Positions 52,672-60,188 of a DNA stretch of 64,000 nucleotides are shown here, one piece after another (within the stretch, counting starts at the first letter, position 1; every line of letters begins with the position of its first letter). A program made the position numbers and the translations under genes. This stretch comes from Acidimicrobium ferrooxidans (GTDB lineage Bacteria > Actinomycetota > Geothermincolia > Fen-727 > Anoxymicrobiaceae): the NCBI GenBank assembly GCA_020723485.1, contig DYIU01000001.1:124001-188000 (forward strand). The letters are read 5' to 3'. The notes under the pieces were generated by a model. The model was not told the origin of the DNA. It was given only the letters and a program-made list of their open reading frames with translations, and did no database searches.

Positions 52672-52849
52672 GGCAGTAGTGTTCGTCGTGAAGGATGGCG
52701 AGAGACAGCAGGTCATGGAAAACGTCGTGACCGTCCACCCGGAGGGGGATAAGCTGCTGTTAACCGACCTGTTCGGGGAGCAGAAGCTGATTGCGGCGCG
52801 CATAGAGAAGGTCGACCTCACCGGCCACGAGATAATCCTTACGACGTAG
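52664..52849 (+). CDS. CooT-like nickel-binding protein
   Basis: A 61-residue protein starting MCEAVVFVVKDGER with the N-terminal Met-Cys typical of CooT, where the Cys binds nickel; conserved ENVVTVHPEGDKLLLTDLFGEQKLI follows. CooT supplies nickel to CO dehydrogenase in Rhodospirillum. ATG 52664 has GAGGAGG six bases upstream and overlaps the DUF3842 stop. It immediately precedes the nickel/cobalt ECF transporter. Confidence 0.87.
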   Translation: MCEAVVFVVKDGERQQVMENVVTVHPEGDKLLLTDLFGEQKLIAARIEKVDLTGHEIILTT

Positions 52850-52853
52850 GACG

Positions 52854-52882
52854 TTGCGCGGGGCCGCACGTTCTGCTATAAG
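52854..52882 (+). promoter_or_regulatory. Promoter-like sequence upstream of cbiM
   Basis: TTGCGC (52854-52859) and TATAAG (52877-52882) are 17 bases apart. Transcription from about 52889 gives a leader of about 130 bases before the cbiM start. Confidence 0.5.
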
Positions 52883-52888
52883 TGGTGA

Positions 52889-53017
52889 GGCGAGACGGGC
52901 CAAGTAGGCCCGCTCAGAAGTAAGCAGAATTCTTGACCGAAGGCCACGAAGGCCGGATTCCGGTAGGAAACCGGTTCGAGGTGGCTTTTTTTTCGCCACC
53001 GGAAAGAGGTGGTCGGA
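52889..53017 (+). promoter_or_regulatory. Structured leader with candidate attenuator upstream of cbiM
   Basis: The leader contains GGGCC/GGCCC, GCTC and CCGG/CCGG hairpins, a long stem (GCCACGAAGGCCGG with CCGGTTCGAGGTGGC, bulged) ending in T8, i.e. a terminator-like structure, followed by CCACC/GGTGG that can cover the AAAGAGGTGG Shine-Dalgarno. Mutually exclusive folds are plausible, so metal or cofactor control is inferred. I do not recognise a cobalamin B12 box or the NiCo consensus. Confidence 0.55.
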
Positions 53018-53707
53018 TTGCATATCCCCGACGGGTTCCTCGACCCGAAGACCTGGGGAGCCCTTACCGCCGCATCGGCAGGCACAACGGGGTACGCCCT
53101 CTACAAGGTGCGCGAGAAGATGGATGAGAAGATCATCCCGATGCTCGGCATCACGGCCGCGTTCATCTTCGCCGCCCAGATGCTCAACTTCCCGGTAGCC
53201 GGAGGCACAAGCGGCCATTTCCTGGGAGCGATGCTGGCATGCGTTCTCCTTGGCGCCTGGCCCGGATTCCTGGTCATGGTGGTGGTCCTGGTTGTGCAGT
53301 GCCTCTTTTTCGCCGACGGCGGTCTAACCGCACTCGGGGCCAACGTCTTCAACATGGCCGTTGTCGCCGGGCTGCTGAGCTATTTCCTCATGGTGCTGGC
53401 CCGGAAGACCCTTTCCAGGCCGCTCGGTGACAAATCTTCGCTCCTGGTGACCACCGCGTTCTTCTCCTGGCTCTCGGTCGTTCTTGCCTCGGCCGCCTGC
53501 TCCTTCGAGCTCGCGATATCAGGGACGGTCCCTCTATCGACGGTCCTGCCGGCCATGGTCGGGGTGCACTCTGTCATCGGCATAGGTGAGGCGGTCATCA
53601 CGACGGTCGTGGTAGCTGTCGTGCTGCAGGCGAGGCCCGACCTCGTGGACGCCTACAGGGGAGCAGGCGTGCTGCCCGTTCCGGCCGGCGGAGAGGAGGC
53701 GGCGTGA
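53018..53707 (+). CDS. cbiM: CbiM/NikM-type ECF transporter substrate-binding subunit
   Basis: A 229-residue membrane protein starting MHIPDGFLDP; I chose TTG 53018 because the mature N-terminus with His2 is essential to metal binding in this family and the AAAGAGGTGG Shine-Dalgarno fits. About seven helices; GGTSGHFLGAMLA, FFADGGLTALGANVFNM and GVHSVIGIGEAVIT are conserved core segments. It takes up nickel or cobalt with the following subunits. Confidence 0.9.
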   Translation: MHIPDGFLDPKTWGALTAASAGTTGYALYKVREKMDEKIIPMLGITAAFIFAAQMLNFPVAGGTSGHFLGAMLACVLLGAWPGFLVMVVVLVVQCLFFADGGLTALGANVFNMAVVAGLLSYFLMVLARKTLSRPLGDKSSLLVTTAFFSWLSVVLASAACSFELAISGTVPLSTVLPAMVGVHSVIGIGEAVITTVVVAVVLQARPDLVDAYRGAGVLPVPAGGEEAA

Positions 53708-54099
53708 TGGACGGGCTCAGGAAGAAGCTGTTCAGCCGGAAGAGCCTCGGCCTGTGGATATTCCTGGGCGTCGCCCTGGCGGTGACGGTGGGACTCGCCG
53801 TTTTCGTCTCCCCATGGGCTTCATCGAGCCCGGACGGCCTGGAGAAAGTCGCCGAAGAAAAAGGCTTCTCCGGCGCCGCGGAGGACGCCGAGCCGGCGTG
53901 GAGCGGGTCCCCGGTGCCGGACTACGCTGTCAGAGGCGTGGAGAATGAGCGGGTCGCCACCGGTCTTTCGGGACTCATCGGGGTAGCGGTGACGGTCGCG
54001 GCGGCGGTCGGCCTGGGCCTGCTGGCTTTCGTGCTGAACCGGATACATACCAGGAAGAAAGCGGGCGGGGAGACGCGAGAGCAGCCCATTGAAACATGA
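53707..54099 (+). CDS. PDGLE-domain ECF accessory protein (CbiN/NikN-like)
   Basis: A 130-residue protein with two predicted helices (LWIFLGVALAVTVGLAVFV and TGLSGLIGVAVTVAAAVGLGLLAFVL) around the external SSPDGLEKVAEEKGF motif that names the family. ATG 53707 overlaps the cbiM stop (TGATG). Usually an additional small subunit of nickel/cobalt ECF importers. Confidence 0.87.
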   Translation: MDGLRKKLFSRKSLGLWIFLGVALAVTVGLAVFVSPWASSSPDGLEKVAEEKGFSGAAEDAEPAWSGSPVPDYAVRGVENERVATGLSGLIGVAVTVAAAVGLGLLAFVLNRIHTRKKAGGETREQPIET

Positions 54100-54853
54100 C
54101 TTCATCGACAGGTACTCGAGGCTGGAGAGCCCGGTCCACGCGCTCGATCCCAGGGCGAAGATAATCGCGCTGTTCGTCCTCATAGTCGCATGCGTACTGA
54201 CGCCGCCCACCGAGTGGTGGCCGTTCGCGATATACGCGGCTCTCGTGGTCATCATCGCCAATGCTTCCCGGCTCCCGGTCAAATATATGGTCACGCGCCT
54301 GCTCATGGTGCTGCCGTTCGTGCTGGTCGTGGCTGTCTTCGTCCCTTTCATGCACAAGGGGGGACCCTCCTACGACCTGGGCCTCTTCTCGGTCTCCCGT
54401 GACGGCCTGCTCATCCTGTGGAACGTGACAATAAAGGCGCTCATTTCCGTGTCGTGCCTGATACTGCTGTCGTCCACCACCCAGTTCGGTGACCTCATGC
54501 ACGGCTTCGAGCGCCTGCACGTGCCCAGGTTCTTCACCACGGTCGCCTCGTTCATGTACCGGTACCTGTTCGTCATCGTGGACGAGGCGGAGCGCATGAA
54601 GCGGGCGCGCGATTCGCGCAACTTCCGCGGGCGCTGGATATGGCACGCCAGGGTCGTCGGCTACATGGTCGCTTCCCTGTTCCTGCGCAGCCAGGAGCGC
54701 GCGGAGCGCGTTTACCAGGCGATGACCGCGCGGGGGTTCGACGGGACCTTCCCGCGGTGGACCGAGCCCAGGATGCGGGCCGCCGATTACGTCTTCATGA
54801 TAATCGTGTCGCTGACGGCGGTAGCGGGGAGGCTGGTAGTCATATGGACGTGA
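54089..54853 (+). CDS. cbiQ: EcfT/CbiQ-type transmembrane subunit
   Basis: A 254-residue membrane protein: FIDRYSRLESPVHALDPRAKII at the N-terminus is the EcfT signature, ALVVIIANASRLPVKYM follows, and the coupling segments EAERMKRARDSRNFRG and RSQERAERVYQAMTARGFDG carry the Ala-Arg-Gly-type pairs that contact the ATPase. TTG start inside the preceding gene's end. Overlaps the ATPase gene by ten bases. Confidence 0.9.
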   Translation: MKHDFIDRYSRLESPVHALDPRAKIIALFVLIVACVLTPPTEWWPFAIYAALVVIIANASRLPVKYMVTRLLMVLPFVLVVAVFVPFMHKGGPSYDLGLFSVSRDGLLILWNVTIKALISVSCLILLSSTTQFGDLMHGFERLHVPRFFTTVASFMYRYLFVIVDEAERMKRARDSRNFRGRWIWHARVVGYMVASLFLRSQERAERVYQAMTARGFDGTFPRWTEPRMRAADYVFMIIVSLTAVAGRLVVIWT

Positions 54854-55569
54854 TTCCGCTGGCCGGAGAGACGGCCATTCTGATCGAAGGCCTCAGCTAC
54901 AGTTACCCGGACGGCACGGAAGCCCTGAAGGGTGTCGACCTCCTGGTCAAGCAGGGGGAGAGCGTCGCCCTGATGGGGCCGAACGGCGCCGGCAAATCCA
55001 CCCTCGCCCTCCACCTGAACGGCATCCTGACCGGGCAAGGCAGGGTCGAGATAATGGGCATCGAGGTCAACAGGAAGAACATGCGCCGGGTGCGCGACCT
55101 GGTGGGCCTGGTCTTCCAGGACCCCGACGATCAGCTCTTCTCGCCGACGGTGCGCGAGGACGTGGCCTTCGGCCCGCTCAACCAGCGCCTCGAGCCGGAC
55201 CAGGTGGAGCATGCCGTCTCGAGGGCCCTCACCTGGGTGGGCATGGAAGGCTCCGGGGAGCGCTCGCCCCACCACATGAGCTTCGGCGAGAAGAAGCGCG
55301 TCTCCCTGGCCACCGTGCTCGCGATGGACCCGGAGATACTGGTGCTCGATGAGCCCGCCGCCAACCTGGACCCGCGGGGGCGCAGGGGATTCCTCGAGCT
55401 CATCAACATACTGGAGGCCACCAAGGTGGTCGTGACGCACGACCTCCAGATGGCCCGCGAGGTGTGCACCCGGGTGGTGGTGATGGACGGCGGCAGGATA
55501 GTGGCGGACGGCCGCCCCGAGACCGTTTTCGCGGACGGGACACTGCTCGAGCGGCACGGCCTGGTCTGA
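54844..55569 (+). CDS. cbiO: CbiO-type ECF transporter ATPase
   Basis: A 241-residue ABC ATPase: GPNGAGKST, Q-loop FQDPDDQLFSPTV, signature MSFGEKKR (a variant of LSGGQ), ILVLDEPAANLD and THDL. ATG 54844 has GGGAGG upstream; the longer frame belongs to the cbiQ shadow. Completes the nickel/cobalt importer together with CbiM, PDGLE and CbiQ. Confidence 0.92.
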   Translation: MDVIPLAGETAILIEGLSYSYPDGTEALKGVDLLVKQGESVALMGPNGAGKSTLALHLNGILTGQGRVEIMGIEVNRKNMRRVRDLVGLVFQDPDDQLFSPTVREDVAFGPLNQRLEPDQVEHAVSRALTWVGMEGSGERSPHHMSFGEKKRVSLATVLAMDPEILVLDEPAANLDPRGRRGFLELINILEATKVVVTHDLQMAREVCTRVVVMDGGRIVADGRPETVFADGTLLERHGLV

Positions 55570-55634
55570 GTAGCACCCCGTAGCCCCGTGGTATAGAATC
55601 TCCTTACTGTTCACGAGTATTTCCGGGCGGGATA

Positions 55635-56543
55635 ATGGTCGAGCTCAAAAAGAGAAAGGTCCTCCTCATCGACGACGAGGTCACCCTGCTCGAGGTGATG
55701 AAGACGAACCTCGAGATAGAGGGCTACGAGGTCGTGACCGAGATGAGCGGAGAGACCGGCCTGGTATCGGCGGTCGTCGACCAGCCGGACGTCGTGATCC
55801 TGGACATAATGATGCCCGGGGTGGACGGCTACGAGATATGCCAGCGGCTCAAGACCGACCCGCGGACCAAGTACATCCCGATAATCATCCTTACAGCCCT
55901 GGACGAGACCAAGCACGTCGTCAAGGGATTCGAATGCGGCGCCGACGACTACCTGGCGAAGCCTTTCGACAACCCAGAGCTCTTCGCGCGCATCAAGGCC
56001 GTCCTGCACAAGGCCGGCAAGAGCATGACCATCGACCCGCTTACCAACCTGCCCGGGAAGCACCAGATCTACGAAGAGACGCGGAGCCGCCTCGAGCAGC
56101 GCGGCCGGTTCTTCGCCTTCATGTACGTCGACATCAGCAACCTGCGCCTCATCAACTACCGGTACGGCGTCGAGCGCGGCGATGACGTGATCCGCAGCGT
56201 GGCCGACATCCTGAGAGGCATCGTGAAGCCGGAGGAGGAGTTCCTGGGCTACATGGGGGAGGACGACTTCGTGGTCATCTCAGTACCGCTGCGGGTCCCT
56301 CAGATATTCAACAGCCTGGCAACCCGGTTCGACAGCGCCCTGTTCGAGATCTGTCCCGACGTCGTGGGGGATACCGACGCGGGCGCTGACACCGCGATAA
56401 AGATAGCGGTTGCCGTGGTCACGAACGAGAAACGGCAGTTCGGCGACCCACTCCAGGTCAAGAACGTGGCGCTCGAGGTGCTGAAGCAGGCGCGCAACCA
56501 CACCACTCACTACTGCGCCGACCTCAAAGACCACCCCATCTAG
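55635..56543 (+). CDS. Response regulator with degenerate GGDEF domain
   Basis: A 302-residue protein: receiver domain (about 6-125) with DD, phosphoacceptor Asp in VVILDIMMPGVDG, T in ILTALDE and K in AKPFDN; then a GGDEF-like domain with DPLTNLPGK, VDISNLRLINYRYG and FLGYMGEDDF. The catalytic signature GG(D/E)EF is MGEDD, so diguanylate cyclase activity is unlikely; it may bind GTP or another protein. ATG 55635 with GGGCGGG-like upstream. Followed by element D. Confidence 0.87.
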   Translation: MVELKKRKVLLIDDEVTLLEVMKTNLEIEGYEVVTEMSGETGLVSAVVDQPDVVILDIMMPGVDGYEICQRLKTDPRTKYIPIIILTALDETKHVVKGFECGADDYLAKPFDNPELFARIKAVLHKAGKSMTIDPLTNLPGKHQIYEETRSRLEQRGRFFAFMYVDISNLRLINYRYGVERGDDVIRSVADILRGIVKPEEEFLGYMGEDDFVVISVPLRVPQIFNSLATRFDSALFEICPDVVGDTDAGADTAIKIAVAVVTNEKRQFGDPLQVKNVALEVLKQARNHTTHYCADLKDHPI

Positions 56544-56552
56544 AACGCAACC

Positions 56553-56628
56553 TGGGGTCAGGTCACTTGTTGCGTTTGAATCTTCCGCTGAGGAATGCTC
56601 CGTGAACGCAACAAGTGACCTGACCCCA
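56553..56628. repeat. GGGGTCA-core palindromic element D
   Basis: A perfect 24-base inverted repeat: left arm 56553-56576, right arm 56605-56628, loop 28 bases; arms read TGGGGTCAGGTCACTTGTTG and then CGTT. Compared with element B the arms differ at two positions that change together on both arms (GT/AC against AC/GT), so the palindrome is preserved. It lies ten bases after the response regulator stop and just before the terminator at 56634. Confidence 0.82.
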
Positions 56629-56633
56629 ATGTG

Positions 56634-56660
56634 AAAAAAAGCCCCCCGGTTAGGGAGGGC
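56634..56660 (-). terminator. Intrinsic terminator (minus strand), T7
   Basis: On the minus strand GCCCTCCC (56660-56653) and GGGGGGC (56647-56641) form a hairpin followed by seven T (56640-56634). No annotated gene ends just upstream on that strand, so it implies a short transcript from the 56.7-57 kb interval. Confidence 0.6.
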
Positions 56661-56988
56661 AGGTGGGGCAGAAGGTGGGTAGGCGGTTTGCTTGAGGTCT
56701 GACGCAGGTGCACTCCCTCCCACCCCACCTGAGGGCGAACATATTAGATGGCTTTGCTTCCGTCGCCATCATTGATTATCAAACATGCATTACCAGGACC
56801 TCGTAGTAATTCTTCGGTTCTAACGGGTAATGGCTGTATCCCCCGTAGGGACCATAATCAGCACGGCAGATGGGGGATGACCGCCTGAGGTTCTGAACTG
56901 GAGGGAAACGTGAAGACCGCCGGCCGGAGCCGGCGGTCTCCCCGCAGGGGCAAGAGAGAGCGCATGCCTTCTCAAGCAATCCGAAATT

Positions 56989-57015
56989 AAAAAAAGCAGG
57001 CGATTTCTCGCCCGC
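56989..57015 (-). terminator. Intrinsic terminator (minus strand), T7
   Basis: On the minus strand GCGGGCGA (57015-57008) pairs with TCGCCTGC (57003-56996) with one G-U pair and loop GAAA, followed by T7 (56995-56989). It is a textbook intrinsic terminator about 370 bases past the enolase-type gene. Confidence 0.78.
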
Positions 57016-57230
57016 TTGCAACATCTTATCACGAGAGCTCCCGCGGTCAAACAGATCAAGCAAATTGCCTCCGTTCGTGAAAGGCACAAGATGAAGTATG
57101 ACCAAGACACCCGCCCGGCGGTCCCAACGCAACATGTTGAAGCAGGAAGCCCTGGAGCTTCTTCGATGGTTTTTTTCCAGGCGGCGGGCAGAGGATCCGA
57201 CGGAGCGGAACAATGTCCGGAATCGGGCAT

Positions 57231-57252
57231 AAAAAAGAGGCCCTTAGGGCCT
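57231..57252 (-). terminator. Intrinsic terminator after the enolase-superfamily gene
   Basis: On the minus strand AGGCCC (57252-57247) and GGGCCT (57243-57238) enclose TAA, then C and T6 (57236-57231). It lies 140 bases after the stop of the gene ending at 57391 and probably ends its transcript. Confidence 0.75.
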
Positions 57253-57390
57253 TCGTTCAATCATTAACAACCATTATATCATGGATGCTCGAATGCGCAA
57301 ACAAACCAAGCTCCTCGCACGCCGATGGCCGGCGCTGCCGGATCTCAGCTTATGATGAGGCTCTTCGCCGCTCCTGTCGGTCGTCGGCCC

Positions 57391-58527
57391 TCAGAGGACC
57401 TTCTCGCCGTGCGCCTTGACCTTCTCCATGTCCACTTCGATGCCGAGCCCCGGCCGCTCAGGCAGCCTAACGTAGCCCTCATCGTCTATGTCGAATGGTT
57501 CGGAGAGCATCGCGTCCCGCGCTCCCGGGACCCAACCGGGCGGCTCGTAGGGGAACTCGCAGTGCGTGCAGTTGTTTATCGCCCCCATCAGCTGCAGGTT
57601 GGCCGCGAAACCTATCCCGTTCGTCCAGGTATGCGGGTTGAGCTGTATTCCCGCCGCCTCCGCCATGCCGGCTATCTTCTTGCCGTTCAGGATGCCGCAC
57701 GACAGCGTCACGTCCGGCTGGATGATGTCATAGCAGCGCCTGTTGATGAGCTCCCTGAAGTCGTAGATGTCGGCGTTCATCTCGCCGCCGCTGGTGTTGA
57801 TGGGCACAGATGCGGTGAGACTCGAGAGCCCATCGTAGTCGTACATGGCCAGGGGCTCCTCGAGCCAGTACACGTCCAGGTCCGCCAGCTCCATCGCGGT
57901 CTGCAGGGCGCGCTTGAACGTCCAGGTCGGGTAGTCGGCGAATCCATGGATAGGCCACGCCTGGTTGGCGTCGACCATGAGCTCCATCTCCGGCCCCACC
58001 GCGTCCCTCACAGCCTCCACCACCGCCAGGTCCTCTTCCATCGTGGGGTACCTTATCCTGAGCTTCATGGCCTTGAATCCTAGTTCCTTGATGGCAAGCG
58101 CGTCCTCGACCCGGCGGGCCGGCTCACGGAGTTCGCCGGTCGACGCGTACGCCTTTATCCTGTCCGAGCAGGCTCCCAGCAACCTGTACACGGGCTGCCC
58201 GGTCGCCTTTCCGATGATGTCCCAGAGCGCGACCTCCATGAACCAGGCCCTCACCCCCACCGCCCGGGCGGAGCGGAATACCTTGATGAAGTCCTCGACC
58301 TTGAAAGGGTCGCGTTCGATAAGGAACACCTTGAGAAGCTCCGGCACCCCCTTGAGTTCCCCCAGGAACGCGACCGCGGCGGCATAGCCGTCTATTCCCT
58401 CATCCGTCATCAGCCGCACCAGCAGCAGGCTGTTGTTCATCGATGGGATGCCGGGTATCCAGGAGGGATAGAACGGTTCCGGGAGCGGGAAGTGACAGAG
58501 GTACGCTTCGGCATCAGTGATCTTCAT
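57391..58527 (-). CDS. Enolase-superfamily enzyme (mandelate racemase / muconate lactonizing type)
   Basis: A 378-residue protein starting MKITDAEAYLCHF at ATG 58527 with GAGAGGCGG upstream. The capping domain is followed by a TIM barrel with AMKLRI (catalytic Lys), LMVDANQAW, YWLEEPLAMY and INTSGGEMN (metal Asp, Glu, Glu), DIIQPDVT and the NPHTWTNGIGF His segment. These fit the mandelate-racemase subgroup of acid-sugar dehydratases; the substrate is unknown. Stands alone with its own terminator. Confidence 0.87.
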   Translation of the reverse strand: MKITDAEAYLCHFPLPEPFYPSWIPGIPSMNNSLLLVRLMTDEGIDGYAAAVAFLGELKGVPELLKVFLIERDPFKVEDFIKVFRSARAVGVRAWFMEVALWDIIGKATGQPVYRLLGACSDRIKAYASTGELREPARRVEDALAIKELGFKAMKLRIRYPTMEEDLAVVEAVRDAVGPEMELMVDANQAWPIHGFADYPTWTFKRALQTAMELADLDVYWLEEPLAMYDYDGLSSLTASVPINTSGGEMNADIYDFRELINRRCYDIIQPDVTLSCGILNGKKIAGMAEAAGIQLNPHTWTNGIGFAANLQLMGAINNCTHCEFPYEPPGWVPGARDAMLSEPFDIDDEGYVRLPERPGLGIEVDMEKVKAHGEKVL

Positions 58528-58627
58528 GGGTATCGCCGCCTCTCGATCGTGCCCCCACGCGCCGCGGGGCCCCGTTTTCAAGGTCGCTCAAGGGTTAGGA
58601 TATCATGGAACAGGAATGGAGGAACTC

Positions 58628-58888
58628 ATGCCGGAAACCGCGTGCAGGAAGTGCGGCGCGTGCTGCGTCGCCATATCGATAAGCAGTCCCATACCGGGGA
58701 TGCCGGGTGGCAAGCACGCCGGCGTACCCTGCGTTCACCTGACCCCGGACAACCTCTGCGGACTGTTCGGTAGCCCCGGGAGACCGGACGTCTGCGCGAG
58801 GTTCAAGCCTTCACCCGAGACGTGCGGCGACTCCAGGGAAGAGGCGATGAGGCTCATCTCGGATATGGAAGAACGCACGCGGCCTTAG
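58628..58888 (+). CDS. YkgJ-family cysteine-cluster protein
   Basis: An 86-residue protein: CRKCGACCVAI at residues 6-14, then CVHLTPDNLCGLFGSPGRPDVCARF, the Cys spacing of the YkgJ/UPF0153 family thought to hold a zinc or Fe-S site. The ATG at 58628 follows GGAGG by five bases; the longer frame starting at 58517 has no support. Function unknown. Confidence 0.85.
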   Translation: MPETACRKCGACCVAISISSPIPGMPGGKHAGVPCVHLTPDNLCGLFGSPGRPDVCARFKPSPETCGDSREEAMRLISDMEERTRP

Positions 58889-58907
58889 AACCCGCGTCGC
58901 GGAGAAC

Positions 58908-59390
58908 TCACTGCTCCTTGAGTGTAAAGACCCAGTTCGCCATCTCGGGGCGCTCCACGAAGCCGAACTTCGCGTAGAACTCCATTTCGGCCGCCTCGCG
59001 TTCCCGGCTGCTTATGAGCATCAGGCGTGAGCAGTTCTTGGCGTCCGCCAGCTCGCGGATGTCGTTCAGGAGCGCTTTACCGACGCCCTTCCCTCGCGCT
59101 TCCTCGCGCACGAACAGTTCGGAGATATACCCCTCGGGACCGTCGAGTATCATGTAGGGTAACCAGTGAACCGAGATGTAACCGGCAACCGTACCCTCGT
59201 CTTCATCCTCCGCGACCAGCACTGTGTGGCTGTCATCGGCGTCCAGGAGCTCGAGCTGCTGAGCCACGCGTCTCTCTCCCGCCTGCTCCGACTCCTTCTC
59301 TACGTGAGGGAACCAGCCGAGATTCCTCACTATCTCCGCGATTATCGGCACGTCTTCGTGCCTGGCGCCTCGGACTATTATCTTAGCCAT
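58908..59390 (-). CDS. GNAT-family N-acetyltransferase
   Basis: A 160-residue protein with the GNAT core: IIVRGARHEDVPIIAEIVRNLG, EGYISELFVREEARGKGVGKALLNDI (acetyl-CoA-binding RxxGxG) and EMEFYAKFGFVERP. ATG 59390 with GAGAG upstream; 12 extra residues to 59426 are possible. Acceptor substrate unknown. Convergent with the YkgJ gene. Confidence 0.88.
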   Translation of the reverse strand: MAKIIVRGARHEDVPIIAEIVRNLGWFPHVEKESEQAGERRVAQQLELLDADDSHTVLVAEDEDEGTVAGYISVHWLPYMILDGPEGYISELFVREEARGKGVGKALLNDIRELADAKNCSRLMLISSREREAAEMEFYAKFGFVERPEMANWVFTLKEQ

Positions 59391-59463
59391 ATCAATCAAC
59401 TCTCCAGGTCGCGGGTTTGCCATCATATTCTACAGCCGGTGTGGTCGCTGGAGAAAGCCGGAA

Positions 59464-59814
59464 TCAGAGTTCCGACCAGCGCGAACCGTCCGGGTCAACC
59501 AGCATCTGGCCGTCGGCCTTGAGCTCTAAGGTCTTCCCCGCGAACTCGCCCAGCTCTCCGGTCGGTAAGAACTCGAGCACAACCATGCCGTCACCAATGC
59601 TGTAGGTCCCGGAGTGATACCAGGTCCTGTCGGCGGTCACCACGCTGTAGACAAAGGTGCCGTCCTGCCTGAACTCGATTGTCCTGCTGTCAGCCGCCTC
59701 CTGGCTGTTGAGGTAGCTCTTTCCTGCAACGCTTATCTGTACTCCGCTACCGCAGCCGAACGACATGGATACGACCGCCATTACCATGATGGCAAGGACA
59801 ACCTTTCTCGTCAT
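59464..59814 (-). CDS. Small lipoprotein of unknown function
   Basis: A 116-residue lipoprotein with lipobox SFGC near residue 21 and a small beta-rich domain (RTIEFRQDGTFVYSVVTADRTWYHSGTYSIGDG) resembling lipocalin-like or META-type sheets. ATG 59814 has GGAGGTG; the longer frame runs backward through tRNA-Ser and is spurious. Confidence 0.72.
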   Translation of the reverse strand: MTRKVVLAIMVMAVVSMSFGCGSGVQISVAGKSYLNSQEAADSRTIEFRQDGTFVYSVVTADRTWYHSGTYSIGDGMVVLEFLPTGELGEFAGKTLELKADGQMLVDPDGSRWSEL

Positions 59815-59872
59815 CCACACCTCCGGTCCGAAGATTCGCCGGCTTCCGGCTTCCGGGCAGGTTCGATCTGGC

Positions 59873-59963
59873 TGGCGGAGAGAGTGGGATTCGAACCCAC
59901 GAGACCCTTTTGGGGCCCACACGCTCTCCAGGCGTGCGCCTTCGTCCACTCGGCCATCTCTCC
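59873..59963 (-). tRNA. tRNA-Ser (anticodon GGA)
   Basis: Read on the minus strand the 91 bases fold with acceptor GGAGAGA/TCTCTCC, loop CTGGAGA giving anticodon GGA, a long variable arm (GGGCCCCAAAAGGGTCTC) typical of tRNA-Ser, T arm GTGGGTTCGAATCCCAC and an encoded GCCA end. Reads UCC and UCU codons. Confidence 0.95.
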
Positions 59964-60188
59964 GGGAAAGAGTTTATACCAAGGGCCCGGCGGTTGCCTA
60001 CATCGCTTCCCTGAGCCATTTCTTCACCGGTTGTCTCGTGTCTCGCTGACTGGACAAATGCCATCATCCTTACCCTCCCCGGGTGAGCCCGGGCCCGCGG
60101 CAAGTGGGTGATTGAGCAGCAGTATGCCTGATGATAGACTGAGCCGGCCATGAGCTTATTCTTGACCGTCCTTTAAAGGAGAACAGGG

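Larger units (their letters stand above)
56661..57390 (-). other. Unassigned stretch with stacked minus-strand terminators; possible small RNA genes
   Basis: About 730 bases with no supportable protein gene. Minus-strand open frames of 144-146 codons span it but run through two terminators and show no family motifs. It contains an 11-base-pair hairpin (56914-56939, CGGA loop) and a long AGGTGGGG/CCCCACCT stem near 56661-56740 just before the terminator at 56634. The layout, terminator-spacer-terminator, suggests up to two small transcripts. None matches RNase P, tmRNA, 6S or SRP RNA by eye. Confidence 0.45.

Noticed and set aside
52889-53017. Cobalamin or NiCo riboswitch in the cbiM leader
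   Set aside because: I see neither the B12 box nor the repeated NiCo consensus; only hairpins are reported.
56779-57213. 144-codon minus-strand frame in the terminator-rich stretch
   Set aside because: It passes through a strong intrinsic terminator at 56989-57015 and has no family motif; RNA is more likely.
59815-59949. Upstream extension of the small lipoprotein gene through tRNA-Ser
   Set aside because: The extension would read the complement of a tRNA; ATG 59814 with GGAGGTG and a signal peptide is clearly better.
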